Below, piece after piece: positions 35,348-45,398 of a stretch of 64,000 bases of DNA; within the stretch, counting starts at the first letter, position 1, and every line of letters starts with the position of its first letter. Under the pieces are notes generated by a model. It saw only the letters and a program-made list of their open reading frames with translations, searched no databases and had not been told where the DNA came from. The stretch is taken from the NCBI GenBank assembly GCA_902479075.1, contig CABSNK010000012.1:11730-75729 (forward strand), written 5' to 3'. Position numbers and translations under genes: made by a program. The DNA comes from an uncultured Collinsella sp. Lineage in GTDB: Bacteria > Actinomycetota > Coriobacteriia > Coriobacteriales > Coriobacteriaceae.

Positions 35348-35380
35348 AGGGCGTCGACTGCAATGGTCGGCGCCCTTTTT
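35348..35380 (+). terminator. typA terminator
   Basis: GGGCGTCGAC / GTCGGCGCCC stem followed by TTTTT. Confidence 0.8.
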
Positions 35381-35406
35381 GGTGCAAGGGGATTGAGCTG
35401 GTCTGC

Positions 35407-35441
35407 ACCGCCACAAGGGTGCCTGGCCCCTTTGTGGCGGT
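35407..35441. repeat. intergenic hairpin between convergent genes
   Basis: ACCGCCACAAGGG pairs with CCCTTTGTGGCGGT (one bulge), loop TGCCTGGC. No T-run on either side; probably a REP-like element rather than a terminator. Confidence 0.55.
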
Positions 35442-35447
35442 TGGCGG

Positions 35448-36596
35448 CTAAGCGGTGGGGAGTCCCGGTGTGTTGGCTGCCTGCTGCGGCTTGAGGTGGG
35501 CGTTGCGCCAGATGATTTGGATGATGTAGCCGAGCATAAAGACAAAGGCTACGCCGCTGATGAAGTCGCCTACGAGGGGGATTGCCGTAAGCGCGCCCGC
35601 GGCGATGCCGCCCACGGCCGCCATGGCGTAACGGTTCTGGCTGTGTCCGACCATGCGGGCGATTGCGCACCCCGCAAAGGCACTCGACACCAATGCGATG
35701 CCGATAACGCCGCACAAGAGGGTTCCGGCAAGCGACAGGCCAGCGATAGAGATAATCAGCAGCAGGACGGCGGGGACGACAGCAATCGTACCCAGAAGAC
35801 CGCTCACCCACAGGGGCGTGGGGCGCTGGTGGAGCATGCCGGCGGCGCTGGCGGTTGCACGCGGAAAGACGAGCTCGAGCAGCAGGGCGACAAAGCAGGT
35901 CGAGAGCGCCGCGGCGACGATGCCGCCGATGATGTCATTGGCGGTCGTTGTCGCGTTCTCGTTCTCGGTGCGGTCGATCTTCAGTGCGCCTACCTCGGCT
36001 CCCGCGGCGCGCTCGGGGTCCTCGGAAACGTGCGCGTTTACGGTGCCGGTAATGCGGGCATTCTTGCCCAAGACGAGCTTATCGGCCCAAACCTCGACAT
36101 CGCCATCGACGGTGCCGTCGATGGTCACCGTATCGCCTGCAAGTGCCGCCGACTTGGTGGAGCCTCGCAGGGCAACCGTCTCGCCCATCGCGTAAAAACA
36201 GTTGGCGGTGCTGCCGGTGTTGAGCACGACGTGCTGGCCGGCCACCGTGACGCTGCCATCAACCGTGGTCTTGGCAATGTCGATGGTGCGTGCCGCCAGA
36301 CGGACGGCGCCGCCCACCGTGCAGTCGCGGATCGAGAGGGTATCGCCCGCGGCGATGATATCGCGGTCGATGGGCGCATCGTCCAAGTTGAGAGCCTGGC
36401 CTGCCCAGTACAGGTCACCCTCGACGCCGGACGGATTGGCGTCATTGTCGGTCGCAAGTATGTTTCCTGCGGTGTCCGTGCCGGCGAACGACGCCGTGGG
36501 AAGTGCGGTGAGCGCCAGCACGATGAGCGCGAATAGGATGGTGATGCGGCCCCACGCTTTACGGCGCTGGGTCGACGGGAATTGATTGCAGGGCAT
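35448..36596 (-). CDS. exported polymer-forming (bactofilin-like) membrane protein
   Basis: 382 residues from the ATG at 36596 (AAGGATTC upstream). A signal peptide (about 15-38) leads into a repetitive strand region (about 60-200) with short Val/Thr/Asp/Gly turns, as in bactofilin or polymer-forming proteins (GDTVTIDGTVDGDVEVWADK). Four hydrophobic segments fill the second half (about 230-365). This plan is that of integral membrane proteins with an outer beta-helix. Function unknown. Confidence 0.65.
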   Translation of the reverse strand: MPCNQFPSTQRRKAWGRITILFALIVLALTALPTASFAGTDTAGNILATDNDANPSGVEGDLYWAGQALNLDDAPIDRDIIAAGDTLSIRDCTVGGAVRLAARTIDIAKTTVDGSVTVAGQHVVLNTGSTANCFYAMGETVALRGSTKSAALAGDTVTIDGTVDGDVEVWADKLVLGKNARITGTVNAHVSEDPERAAGAEVGALKIDRTENENATTTANDIIGGIVAAALSTCFVALLLELVFPRATASAAGMLHQRPTPLWVSGLLGTIAVVPAVLLLIISIAGLSLAGTLLCGVIGIALVSSAFAGCAIARMVGHSQNRYAMAAVGGIAAGALTAIPLVGDFISGVAFVFMLGYIIQIIWRNAHLKPQQAANTPGLPTA

Positions 36597-36702
36597 AGTG
36601 AATCCTTCGTCAGATGCTCGATATGCACCTAACAGGGTACCCAACGCATGGGCGCTCTAAAAGAACCTCTCGGTTGCATTTCGAAGGATGAGCCCGCGCC
36701 AC

Positions 36703-37392
36703 CTACTTTTTGCGGTGCAAAAAGCGTGCGATGTCTTCCTCGGTGGGGCTTTTGATGTCAAAACGCAGCGACAGCCAGCGCAGCCCCATGGTTATCGCAA
36801 CGCATACGATCAACGCGGTGATGTTGCTGACGACGCCGCTCATGACAAGGCATACGTAGCTCGCCGAGCCGGCGATGGCTGCGATGGCATAGAAGTTGGT
36901 GCGCTGGAAAATGCCCGGCACCACGCCCATAAAACTGTCGCGTAGCATGCCGCCGCCCACCGCGGTGAAAAAGCCCATCATGATGCACACCGCCGGCGCA
37001 AAGCCGTAGACCAGCGCCTTGTCTGCTCCGGTGGCGGCATAGATACCAACCGAGACGATGTCGAGCAGGGGGATGAGTTTTTCGGGCTTGTCGACGATTG
37101 CCGGGAAAATGTAGATGATGGCTGCCGTGGCAATGGAAAGCGGGAGCGCCATCGGCTGGTTGAGGATGTAGACGTTGCCAACTTGCAGCGTCATATCGCG
37201 CAAAAGACCGCCGCCCAGGCCGCAAACCACGGCGAGCGCGACGGCGCCCACCAGGTCGAGCTTGTGCTCGCGCGCAACCAGAACTCCTGAGATCGATGCC
37301 GCGACAACAGCGAACATCTCAAGCCAAAACGGAATAGCGACCATGGCATCCGAGGCATGTGAGGTAACGGTCATAGCGGCGACGATGGGCAA
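36703..37392 (-). CDS. TRIC/YadS-family (UPF0126) cation channel-like protein
   Basis: 229 residues with about seven membrane segments and two glycine-rich GGGLLRD/GGGMLRD repeats, one in each half, the hallmark of the bacterial TRIC (YadS) family of trimeric cation channels. A TTG start at 37392 has AGAAGGACC upstream; an ATG six codons further in is possible. It is separated from the upstream-lying bactofilin-like gene by about 100 bp on the same strand. Confidence 0.8.
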   Translation of the reverse strand: MPIVAAMTVTSHASDAMVAIPFWLEMFAVVAASISGVLVAREHKLDLVGAVALAVVCGLGGGLLRDMTLQVGNVYILNQPMALPLSIATAAIIYIFPAIVDKPEKLIPLLDIVSVGIYAATGADKALVYGFAPAVCIMMGFFTAVGGGMLRDSFMGVVPGIFQRTNFYAIAAIAGSASYVCLVMSGVVSNITALIVCVAITMGLRWLSLRFDIKSPTEEDIARFLHRKK

Positions 37393-37614
37393 GATAGGGT
37401 CCTTCTGATTGCGGGTTTAGATAGTGCCCGTACATAGTACATGGTTGACGGGTCTGGCGACCCTATTGCTCGGTAAACGGTCGGGACTGGATGCGGGCGT
37501 AGGGCCAAACATGTACGTCAGCCTCCAAAGATGTCAAAAATGTCGGGTTTGGAGGGTGATGTACGCGTTTGTGATTTTGGGCCGGGATCGAACGTGATGC
37601 GGGCGCGGGTTGGA

Positions 37615-37751
37615 TAGGAGGGATGTCCAAATTTTGAGCGGAGCTCAAAATTTATCCGGTCGGCTTACGTCGACCGCGCTGCGCTAAAAACGCGCCAGCG
37701 GCGCGTTTTCTTTACGCTCCGCGCCCTGGCGGGTTCGAATCCCTCCTCCTA
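37615..37751 (+). ncRNA. tRNA-like structured locus B
   Basis: The ends pair like an acceptor stem: TAGGAGG (37615-37621) with CCTCCTA. The 3' T-arm (37730-37743) is CGGGTTCGAATCCC with canonical TTCGAAT. Instead of D and anticodon arms there are three hairpins: AAATTTTGAGC/GCTCAAAATTT (loop GGA), CGGTCG/CGACCG, and AAAACGCGCC/GGCGCGTTTT (loop AGC), then CTTTACGCTC. Its plan, including ATGTCC after the acceptor, matches the locus at the window start. A terminator follows and tRNA-Ser faces it. No plausible anticodon loop exists. Confidence 0.45.
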
Positions 37752-37781
37752 CGCCGTATTTGCTTGTTAGGGACTCAAAAC

Positions 37782-37810
37782 AAAAAAGCTCCCATTCTTG
37801 GGAGCTTTCT
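37782..37810. terminator. bidirectional terminator
   Basis: AAAGCTCCCA / TGGGAGCTTT with loop TTCT, A-run before and T-rich after, between tRNA-like locus B and tRNA-Ser. Confidence 0.75.
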
Positions 37811-37819
37811 CAACCAAAA

Positions 37820-37910
37820 TGGCGGAGGAGGAGGGATTCGAACCCTCGTGACCTTATACAGGCCAAACGGTTTTCGAGACCGCCGCATTCAACCACTCTG
37901 CCACCCCTCC
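37820..37910 (-). tRNA. tRNA-Ser (anticodon CGA)
   Basis: 91 nt with encoded CCA and a long variable arm. Acceptor GGAGGGG/CTCCTCC (one G-T pair), anticodon loop CTCGAAA, T-arm GAGGGTTCGAATCCCTC. Confidence 0.95.
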
Positions 37911-37920
37911 GCGTGGGGTA

Positions 37921-37950
37921 AAAACAAAGCAGGCTCAAAGGCCTGCTTTG
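37921..37950 (-). terminator. terminator of tRNA-Ser(GGA)
   Basis: Minus strand AAAGCAGGC / GCCTGCTTT hairpin followed by TTTGTTTTT, directly downstream of tRNA-Ser(GGA). Confidence 0.7.
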
Positions 37951-37958
37951 GAATTAAC

Positions 37959-38049
37959 TGGCGGAGAGTCAGGGATTTGAACCCTGGAGACGCTTTTGAC
38001 GCCTACACGATTTCCAATCGTGCTCCTTCGGCCACTCGGACAACTCTCC
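37959..38049 (-). tRNA. tRNA-Ser (anticodon GGA)
   Basis: 91 nt with encoded CCA and a long variable arm. Acceptor GGAGAGT/ACTCTCC, anticodon loop TTGGAAA, T-arm CAGGGTTCAAATCCCTG. Confidence 0.95.
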
Positions 38050-38490
38050 GTTAAATGCGAAAGTCAGTATACACGAGGAATCGCAAAGTGCAAACAGAAA
38101 ACTTGGCATTTTTTTGATTCGCGGTGTCGCATGCCACGCCTTACGTGCGCGATATAAGCAGCCTGACCAGCAAAATCGTGCGAAGCAAAATGTTCAAAAA
38201 AGGACGTAATAAGCCACGGGCGAACGAAGTTAAAAATTCTTTGCAAGTCGATTGAGCCACTGGTATGCATTTTGCGACCACAGCCTTGTGCCCGTTGACC
38301 TGCGGCTTGGCCCAGTTTGTCCCCGCGGCATCGTATCTTGTCCACAGATCCGTCAAGCTTTTGGTCAGCATTTGGTTGGAATGCGCATGAAACGCCGTGC
38401 GAGTATGGGCATATGTGGAGGTCATGAGGTTGTAGCTGCATATTCTTGCAGCCTAGGAGGTTGAAAGATATTATTACCAAGTCTTTTCCT
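38050..38490. other. intergenic stretch with no gene seen
   Basis: About 440 bp without a convincing gene; frames on the minus strand look like chance. It should hold the promoters of tRNA-Ser(GGA) and of the rpsF operon, but I cannot place them with confidence. Confidence 0.5.
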
Positions 38491-38519
38491 GCTTCAGGCG
38501 CACCTTCACGACCTGAAGC
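38491..38519 (+). promoter_or_regulatory. rpsF leader hairpin
   Basis: GCTTCAGG pairs with CCTGAAGC around a 13-nt loop containing GCACC, just upstream of the rpsF ribosome binding site. rpsF operons often carry a leader bound by S6-S18; I cannot confirm the known consensus here. Confidence 0.35.
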
Positions 38520-38545
38520 CACATTTGCCCAGAGGAGGTGACAAT

Positions 38546-38839
38546 ATGAAGGCTTATGAACTGCTGTTCTTTGTTGACCCGTCGCTCGACCCCGAGACTC
38601 GTCTCGCTGTTATGAAGCGTATCGATACCACGATCGCTGAGGGCGCTGGCAAGGTCGACTCCGTTGACGAGTGGGGCAAGCGCAAGCTCGCCTACGAGAT
38701 CAACGACCTCACCGATGGTGACTACACCCTCATCAACTTCCACGCAGATCCTACCCAGATCGCCGAGCTTGATCGCGTCCTGCGCATCACCGACGCTGTG
38801 GTCCGCCACATGATCGTCCGTCGCGACGACCAGGAGTAA
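38546..38839 (+). CDS. rpsF: 30S ribosomal protein S6
   Basis: 97 residues from the ATG at 38546 (GGAGGTGACA upstream); an upstream in-frame start adds only non-conserved residues. MKAYELLFFVDPS and LDRVLRITDAVVRHMIVR are typical. First gene of rpsF-ssb-rpsR-rplI. It pairs with S18 in the 30S platform. Confidence 0.96.
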   Translation: MKAYELLFFVDPSLDPETRLAVMKRIDTTIAEGAGKVDSVDEWGKRKLAYEINDLTDGDYTLINFHADPTQIAELDRVLRITDAVVRHMIVRRDDQE

Positions 38840-38887
38840 GACTGTCGTTTTGGACTGGGCTTGTGCCCCAAGAGGAAGTAGTGAGTT

Positions 38888-39340
38888 ATGAGCATCAATC
38901 GAGTGAACATCACCGGTAACCTCACCCGCGATCCCGAGCTGCGCGCCACCGCCGGCGGAACCCAGGTTCTGTCCTTTGGCGTCGCCGTCAACGATCGTCG
39001 CCGTAACGCGCAGACTGGCGAGTGGGAGGACTATCCCAACTTTGTCGACTGCACTATGTTCGGCACCCGCGCCGAGGCCGTGAGTCGTTTCCTGGCAAAG
39101 GGAAACAAGGTCGCGATCGAGGGCAAGCTGCGCTACAGCTCTTGGGAGCGCGACGGCCAGCGCCGGAGCAAGCTTGAGGTCATCGTCGATGAGATCGAGT
39201 TTATGAGCTCCCGTGGTGGCCAGGGTGGCTACGATCAGGGCGGTTACGCCCCCGCAGCTCCCGCGCCCGCAGCACGTCCTGCCGCACCGGTGGCCACGCC
39301 GCCCGCGGTCGACGTCTACGATGAGGACATCCCGTTCTAA
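38888..39340 (+). CDS. ssb: single-stranded DNA-binding protein
   Basis: 150 residues. OB fold (residues 1-105: NRVNITGNLTRDPELR, FLAKGNKVAIEGKL), a Gly/Pro/Ala-rich linker and the acidic tip DEDIPF that recruits partners. It lies between rpsF and rpsR as in most Gram-positive bacteria. Confidence 0.96.
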   Translation: MSINRVNITGNLTRDPELRATAGGTQVLSFGVAVNDRRRNAQTGEWEDYPNFVDCTMFGTRAEAVSRFLAKGNKVAIEGKLRYSSWERDGQRRSKLEVIVDEIEFMSSRGGQGGYDQGGYAPAAPAPAARPAAPVATPPAVDVYDEDIPF

Positions 39341-39412
39341 GGGTTGTTCACCTATTTTTGAGTGAGAGGCGGCTTCGGTTCGCCGAAGTTGCCAAATGAA
39401 AGGTATTTTGAC

Positions 39413-39679
39413 ATGGCTAATGATTATTCTGCACGTCAGCCGCGTCGTAAGTACTGCCAGTTCTGCAAGGAGAACACTGAGTTCATCGACTATAAGGACA
39501 CTCAGCTTCTCCGTAAGTACATGACCGACCGTGGCAAGATCAAGCCCCGTCGCGTCACTGGCGCTTGCACGCAGCATCAGCATGACATCGCCAACGCCAT
39601 CAAGCGCGCCCGCGAGATGGCTCTCCTGCCGTACACCGTCCCCGTGGTTTCCTCTCGTGGCAACCGCGACCGCGGCTAA
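39413..39679 (+). CDS. rpsR: 30S ribosomal protein S18
   Basis: 88 residues from the ATG at 39413 (GAAAGG upstream). CQFC in the N-terminal part and a later Cys/His pair (GACTQHQH) suggest the zinc-binding (C+) form. Conserved DYKDTQLLRKYMTDRGKI and core. Confidence 0.95.
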   Translation: MANDYSARQPRRKYCQFCKENTEFIDYKDTQLLRKYMTDRGKIKPRRVTGACTQHQHDIANAIKRAREMALLPYTVPVVSSRGNRDRG

Positions 39680-39694
39680 GAAGGGAGACGCATC

Positions 39695-40234
39695 ATGAAG
39701 GTTATTCTTCTCGATGAGATTAAGGGCAAGGGCGGCGAGGGTGACGTCGTAGAGGTCGCTCAGGGTTACGCTGAGAACTTCCTGTTCCCCAAGAAGCTCG
39801 CTGTTGCCGCCACCAAGGGCAACCTCAAGCAGCTCGACGAGCGTCGCAACAACATCGCCAAGCGCGAGGCCGTCCGTCTGGCTACCGCCAACGAGACCAA
39901 GGCTGCCTTCGAGGGCAAGACGGTCACCGTTGACGTTAAGGTCGGCGACGAGGGCATCCTCTTTGGCTCCGTTACCGCCGCTATGATCGCTGACGCCATC
40001 AAGGCTCAGCTCGGTATGGACATCGACCGCAAGCGCGTCGAGCTCGGTAAGCCCATCAAGGTTGCCGGTGCCCACACCGTTGCCATCTCGCTGTACCGCG
40101 AGATCAAGGCCGAGGTTGTCGTTCTCGTCGGCGTTACCGCCGAGGAGCTCGCTGCCGAGGCTGAGGCTGAGGAGGCCACTGAGGTCGCCGAGGCCGAGAC
40201 CGCCGAGGTCGAGACCGAGGCTGCTGCCGAGTAG
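39695..40234 (+). CDS. rplI: 50S ribosomal protein L9
   Basis: 179 residues. The N-terminal domain (MKVILLDEIKGKGGEGDVVEV) and C-terminal domain are both present. A Glu/Ala/Val-rich tail of about 30 residues is added to the usual 148. Codon use is strongly biased, as expected for a ribosomal gene. Confidence 0.95.
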   Translation: MKVILLDEIKGKGGEGDVVEVAQGYAENFLFPKKLAVAATKGNLKQLDERRNNIAKREAVRLATANETKAAFEGKTVTVDVKVGDEGILFGSVTAAMIADAIKAQLGMDIDRKRVELGKPIKVAGAHTVAISLYREIKAEVVVLVGVTAEELAAEAEAEEATEVAEAETAEVETEAAAE

Positions 40235-40268
40235 CATTTGCTGCAACGCAACAATCTTGTTCTAAGAA

Positions 40269-40302
40269 GGGCGCTCTGGGAGACCAGGGCGCCCTTTTAT
40301 TT
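40269..40302 (+). terminator. terminator of the rpsF-rplI operon
   Basis: GGGCGCTCTGG / CCAGGGCGCCC hairpin followed by TTTTATTTT. Confidence 0.8.
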
Positions 40303-40458
40303 TCTACGCTTGGCGAGCGCCATGGCAGGCGTTGCGGTGAGGTTCCAAATGCGGGACCGTTCATCCGTTTCGTTCGGTGATGATTGCCGGGGCGCGGCCC
40401 GTTTTGGGACTGTGGCTGATACTATGGATGCTCGCAAGCGATATGAATGAGGATGCTC

Positions 40459-41850
40459 ATGGCATATGACGAAAGGGAGACGGGGCTGACGGTCGAGGAC
40501 CGTGGCTCCAAGTTGGGTCTCCCTCAAAACCAAGATGCAGAGGCCAACGTACTGGCCGCTATGCTGCTATCGCCCGAGGTGGTCGAAGAGGCCCAGGTCG
40601 AGCTGCAGCCCGATGACTTCTACCGGCCCATTCATAAGACCATCTATACCGCGATGGTCGATATGTACAACAGCCGCATCCCCATCGACTCTATCTCGCT
40701 CATCGATTACCTGCGAAGCATCAACAAGCTCGATGCCGTGGGCGGCGAGGCGTACATTTTGGAGCTGATGGGTCAGACCCTGTCGCTCGTCAACTGGCAG
40801 CACCATGCCGCCATCGTGCGTCGCGACTCGATGCTGCGCGAGCTGATCGGCGCCACCAACGAGATCAACGCGCTGGCCTATAACGCCCCCACCGACACCA
40901 AAGAGGTCGTGGAGCTAGCCGAGAGCAAGCTGCTCAAGGTCACGGCGCGCGAGGTCAAGTCGAGCTACAAGACGCTGACTGAGTTTATGGTCGAGGCCTA
41001 TAACGAGGCCGAGGAAGTGTGCCAGGCCGGCGGTCAGGCGGCGGGCGTGCCCACGGGCTTTCCGTCACTCGACCGTATGCTTATGGGCTTCCGCGAGGGC
41101 CAGCTCATCATCATCGGCGCTCGTCCTGCTGTAGGTAAGACGTCGTTCGCTCTGAACCTGGCGCTCAACGCTGCTGCCGCGGGTTATACGGTCGGCTTCT
41201 TCTCACTGGAGATGTCGGGCAAGGAAATTGCCCAGCGCCTGATTTGCGCCTATGCCATGATGTCGATCAGCGACTTCCGCACGGGCCGCATTAGTCCCGA
41301 GCAGTGGGCCAATATCAACGAGGCTACGCAGACGTTGTCCAAGCTCGATATCCTGATTGACGATACGCCCGGTACCACGGTGACCGAGATCCGCGCCAAG
41401 AGCCGCCGCATGCTCCATAACAAGGAGAAAGCAATCATCATCCTGGACTACCTGCAGCTGGTGAGTCCTCCACCGGGCCGTCGTTCCGAGAGCCGTACCG
41501 TCGAGGTCTCCGAGATGTCGCGTGGTTTAAAGATCATGGCCAAGGAGCTCAAGATTCCGCTCATTGCACTGTCGCAGCTGTCACGTCAGGTCGAATCTCG
41601 TACCGGCAAGCGCCCGCAGCTTTCCGACCTGCGCGAATCGGGCTCCATCGAGCAGGACGCCGACATCGTCATGTTCTTGGACCGCTCTGCCGACGAGGCC
41701 GAGGCCTCACGCGATGATCGACCCGACGAGGGCGTTACGCGTATCGTCGTGGCCAAGAACCGTTCGGGCCCGATCGGCGACGTCGACCTAATGTTCCTGC
41801 CGGCATCCACCAAGTTCTATGAGCTTGATGGGGCGCATGCCGAGGAGTAG
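40459..41850 (+). CDS. dnaB: replicative DNA helicase DnaB
   Basis: 463 residues from the ATG at 40459, with GAGGATG upstream; an upstream ATG four codons earlier is also possible. N-terminal domain LPQNQDAEANVLAAMLL, RecA-like motor with Walker A ARPAVGKTSF, and DLRESGSIEQDADIVMFLDR. It unwinds DNA at the fork; DciA at 25.6 kb is its probable loader. Confidence 0.96.
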   Translation: MAYDERETGLTVEDRGSKLGLPQNQDAEANVLAAMLLSPEVVEEAQVELQPDDFYRPIHKTIYTAMVDMYNSRIPIDSISLIDYLRSINKLDAVGGEAYILELMGQTLSLVNWQHHAAIVRRDSMLRELIGATNEINALAYNAPTDTKEVVELAESKLLKVTAREVKSSYKTLTEFMVEAYNEAEEVCQAGGQAAGVPTGFPSLDRMLMGFREGQLIIIGARPAVGKTSFALNLALNAAAAGYTVGFFSLEMSGKEIAQRLICAYAMMSISDFRTGRISPEQWANINEATQTLSKLDILIDDTPGTTVTEIRAKSRRMLHNKEKAIIILDYLQLVSPPPGRRSESRTVEVSEMSRGLKIMAKELKIPLIALSQLSRQVESRTGKRPQLSDLRESGSIEQDADIVMFLDRSADEAEASRDDRPDEGVTRIVVAKNRSGPIGDVDLMFLPASTKFYELDGAHAEE

Positions 41851-41943
41851 GACAGGTGCCCGTTGCACGGGTATACTGGGAATGTTTTGTGCTTCTGCGC
41901 GCCATCGTGGCGCACGGACAGTCCATGAATGTAAGGAGTAAAC

Positions 41944-43230
41944 ATGCCGTCAACCGTTTTGGTCGGTGCCCAGTGGGGCGATGAGGGCAAAGGTAAGATC
42001 TGCGACCTGGTCGCCGGCGACTTCGATGCCGTCGTGCGCTACTCGGGCGGCAACAACGCCGGCCACACCATCGTCGTCAACGGCAAGAAGTACGGCCTGC
42101 ACCAGGTGCCCTCCGGCATCATGTATTCCGATCATGTGTCGGTGATCGGTAACGGCTGCGTCGTCAACCCCAAGGTTGTCCTTGAGGAGATCGACATGTT
42201 CGAGGCCGACGGCATCACCACCAAGAATCTCAAGATCAGCGGCAACGCGCACGTGATCATGCCGTACCACATCGATCTGGATGGCGCCTTTGAGCAAAAG
42301 CTCGGCAAGAAGAACATCGGTACCACCAAGCGCGGCATCGGTCCGTGCTACCAGGATAAGATGGCCCGCATCGGCCTGCGCATGCAGGACATGCTGGATG
42401 AGGAGCTGTTCCGCGACAAGCTGGAGACCGCTCTTGCCCGCGTGAACCCCGAGCTGGAGCTCATCTACAATCTGCCCACCTATACCGTGGACCAGATCTG
42501 CGAAGAGTACCTGCCCATGGCCGAGCGCCTGCGTCCCTACATCACCGAGACGAGCCTGCTGCTCAACAATATGATCGATGAGGGCAAGGACTTGCTGTTT
42601 GAGGGCGCCCAGGCGACGCTGCTCGACATCGATCACGGTACCTATCCGTACGTGACGTCTTCCAATTGCACCGCCGGCGGCGCCATTACCGGTTCCGGCG
42701 TCGGCATGAAGAACGTCGACCGCGTGCTGGGCGTCATGAAGGCCTATATCACCCGCGTCGGTTCGGGCCCCATGCCTACCGAGCTTTCCTACGAGTCCGA
42801 GGCCGGTCACACGCTGACCGAGGAGGGCTACGAGTACGGCGTGACCACCGGTCGCCGTCGTCGCTGCGGCTGGTTTGACGGCCCTATCGCCAACTATGCC
42901 TCGCGCGTCAACGGTCTCACCGACATCGCCATGACCAAGCTCGACGTGCTTTCGGCCTTCGACACCATTAAGGTGTGCGTTGCCTATGACGTCGATGGCG
43001 AGCGCTACACGAGCGTGCCCGAGCACCAGGTGCGCTTTGAGCACGCCAAGCCCATCTACGAGGAGCTTCCTGGCTGGAAGTGCGATATCACCGGTTGCCG
43101 CAGCTTTGATGAGCTGCCGCAAGAGGCTCAGGACTACGTGGCGTTTATCGAAGATCTGGCACACACCCGCGTGACGTTCATTGGCGTCGGCGCCGGTCGC
43201 GAGCAGATCATCAACCGATTCTGGAAGTAA
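41944..43230 (+). CDS. purA: adenylosuccinate synthetase
   Basis: 428 residues. VGAQWGDEGKGKICD is the GTP/IMP loop; NNAGHT, TTKRGIGPCYQDK and GTYPYVTSSNCTAGG are conserved. It makes adenylosuccinate from IMP, aspartate and GTP. A TATACT box at 41872 could be its -10. Confidence 0.97.
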   Translation: MPSTVLVGAQWGDEGKGKICDLVAGDFDAVVRYSGGNNAGHTIVVNGKKYGLHQVPSGIMYSDHVSVIGNGCVVNPKVVLEEIDMFEADGITTKNLKISGNAHVIMPYHIDLDGAFEQKLGKKNIGTTKRGIGPCYQDKMARIGLRMQDMLDEELFRDKLETALARVNPELELIYNLPTYTVDQICEEYLPMAERLRPYITETSLLLNNMIDEGKDLLFEGAQATLLDIDHGTYPYVTSSNCTAGGAITGSGVGMKNVDRVLGVMKAYITRVGSGPMPTELSYESEAGHTLTEEGYEYGVTTGRRRRCGWFDGPIANYASRVNGLTDIAMTKLDVLSAFDTIKVCVAYDVDGERYTSVPEHQVRFEHAKPIYEELPGWKCDITGCRSFDELPQEAQDYVAFIEDLAHTRVTFIGVGAGREQIINRFWK

Positions 43231-43251
43231 TCGGTTTATACGGTTATTGCG

Positions 43252-43293
43252 ATATACCCCTTTGCAGCCCGGACGGGCGGCCGAGGGGTATAT
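43252..43293 (+). terminator. probable purA terminator
   Basis: ATATACCCCT pairs with AGGGGTATAT around a 22-nt GC-rich loop with its own short stem; weak T-tail. Confidence 0.5.
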
Positions 43294-43347
43294 TTGCTTG
43301 CAAAGGGCTCGCGCGGAGCGGGCCGTTCATCCATAGAGGAGGCACCC

Positions 43348-44652
<1,305 letters not shown>

Positions 44653-44673
44653 AATCCGAGAGGAATGAGACGG

Positions 44674-45369
44674 ATGGACGAGAAGAACGAAGAACTCGTG
44701 GACGCGCAGATCGTCGAAGAGGACAGCCGCATGTATGGGCACGCCGAGGGCGAGCCTGGTGGCGAGGTCGCTGACGAGCCGGCGCTGGTGCTGGGTGACG
44801 ACGACCCGCACGATGCCGAGCTGCACGAGAAGATTCTTTCGGAGGAGTGCGCCTGGAGGGGCAAGATCCTCGACGTCCACCGTCTTGAGGTTGAGCTGCC
44901 CAACGGTCGCCGCAGCGCCCGCGATATCGTTCGCCATCCGGGCGCGGCGGCCGTTGTGGCACTGACCGAGAGCGGCAAGATCGTACTGGTGCGTCAGTAC
45001 CGCACCGCTATCGACCGCGTGACGGTCGAGATTCCCGCCGGCAAGCTCGATCCAGGCGAGGACCCGCTCGATTGCGCCAAGCGCGAGCTGCATGAGGAGA
45101 CAGGCTTTAGGGCTGGTCGCATTCGCTTTTTGACGTCGATTGTCACGTCCTGCGGTTTTTGCGACGAGATCATTCACATCTACCTGGCTACCAAGCTCGA
45201 GTTTGATGCGCCCAACCCCGATGATGACGAATTCGTCAACGTTGACTTGGTGCCACTGCACGAGCTGATCGACGCCGTGCTCGACGGCAAGATCGAAGAC
45301 GCCAAGACCGTCGTAGGCGCCTTGGCTTGCGACAGCATTGCTCATCGTTTGGGTGGAGCGGAACTTTAA
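44674..45369 (+). CDS. Nudix hydrolase, ADP-ribose pyrophosphatase-like
   Basis: 231 residues from the ATG at 44674, spaced correctly after GAGAGGA. An acidic N-terminal extension of about 60 residues precedes the Nudix fold. The Nudix box GEDPLDCAKRELHEETGF is intact (G-x5-E-x7-REL-x2-EE-x-G). IVLVRQYRTAIDRVTVEIPAGKLDPG is typical of ADP-ribose pyrophosphatases. Probable cleansing of ADP-ribose or similar sugar nucleotides. Confidence 0.88.
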   Translation: MDEKNEELVDAQIVEEDSRMYGHAEGEPGGEVADEPALVLGDDDPHDAELHEKILSEECAWRGKILDVHRLEVELPNGRRSARDIVRHPGAAAVVALTESGKIVLVRQYRTAIDRVTVEIPAGKLDPGEDPLDCAKRELHEETGFRAGRIRFLTSIVTSCGFCDEIIHIYLATKLEFDAPNPDDDEFVNVDLVPLHELIDAVLDGKIEDAKTVVGALACDSIAHRLGGAEL

Positions 45370-45398
45370 CGAGCGGGGATGATCCCGCAGGTTTGTGT

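Noticed and set aside
32907..35414. Minus-strand frame of 835 codons
   Set aside because: Shadow of typA on the opposite strand, due to high G+C.
37615..37751. Selenocysteine or other special tRNA
   Set aside because: No UCA or other anticodon in a 7-nt loop on a 5-6 bp stem; hairpin loops are GGA, a TTAC-type loop and AGC.
38064..38522. Minus-strand frame of 152 codons upstream of rpsF
   Set aside because: No ribosome binding site, no domain, unusual composition (many Cys, His, Phe); it overlaps the expected rpsF leader.
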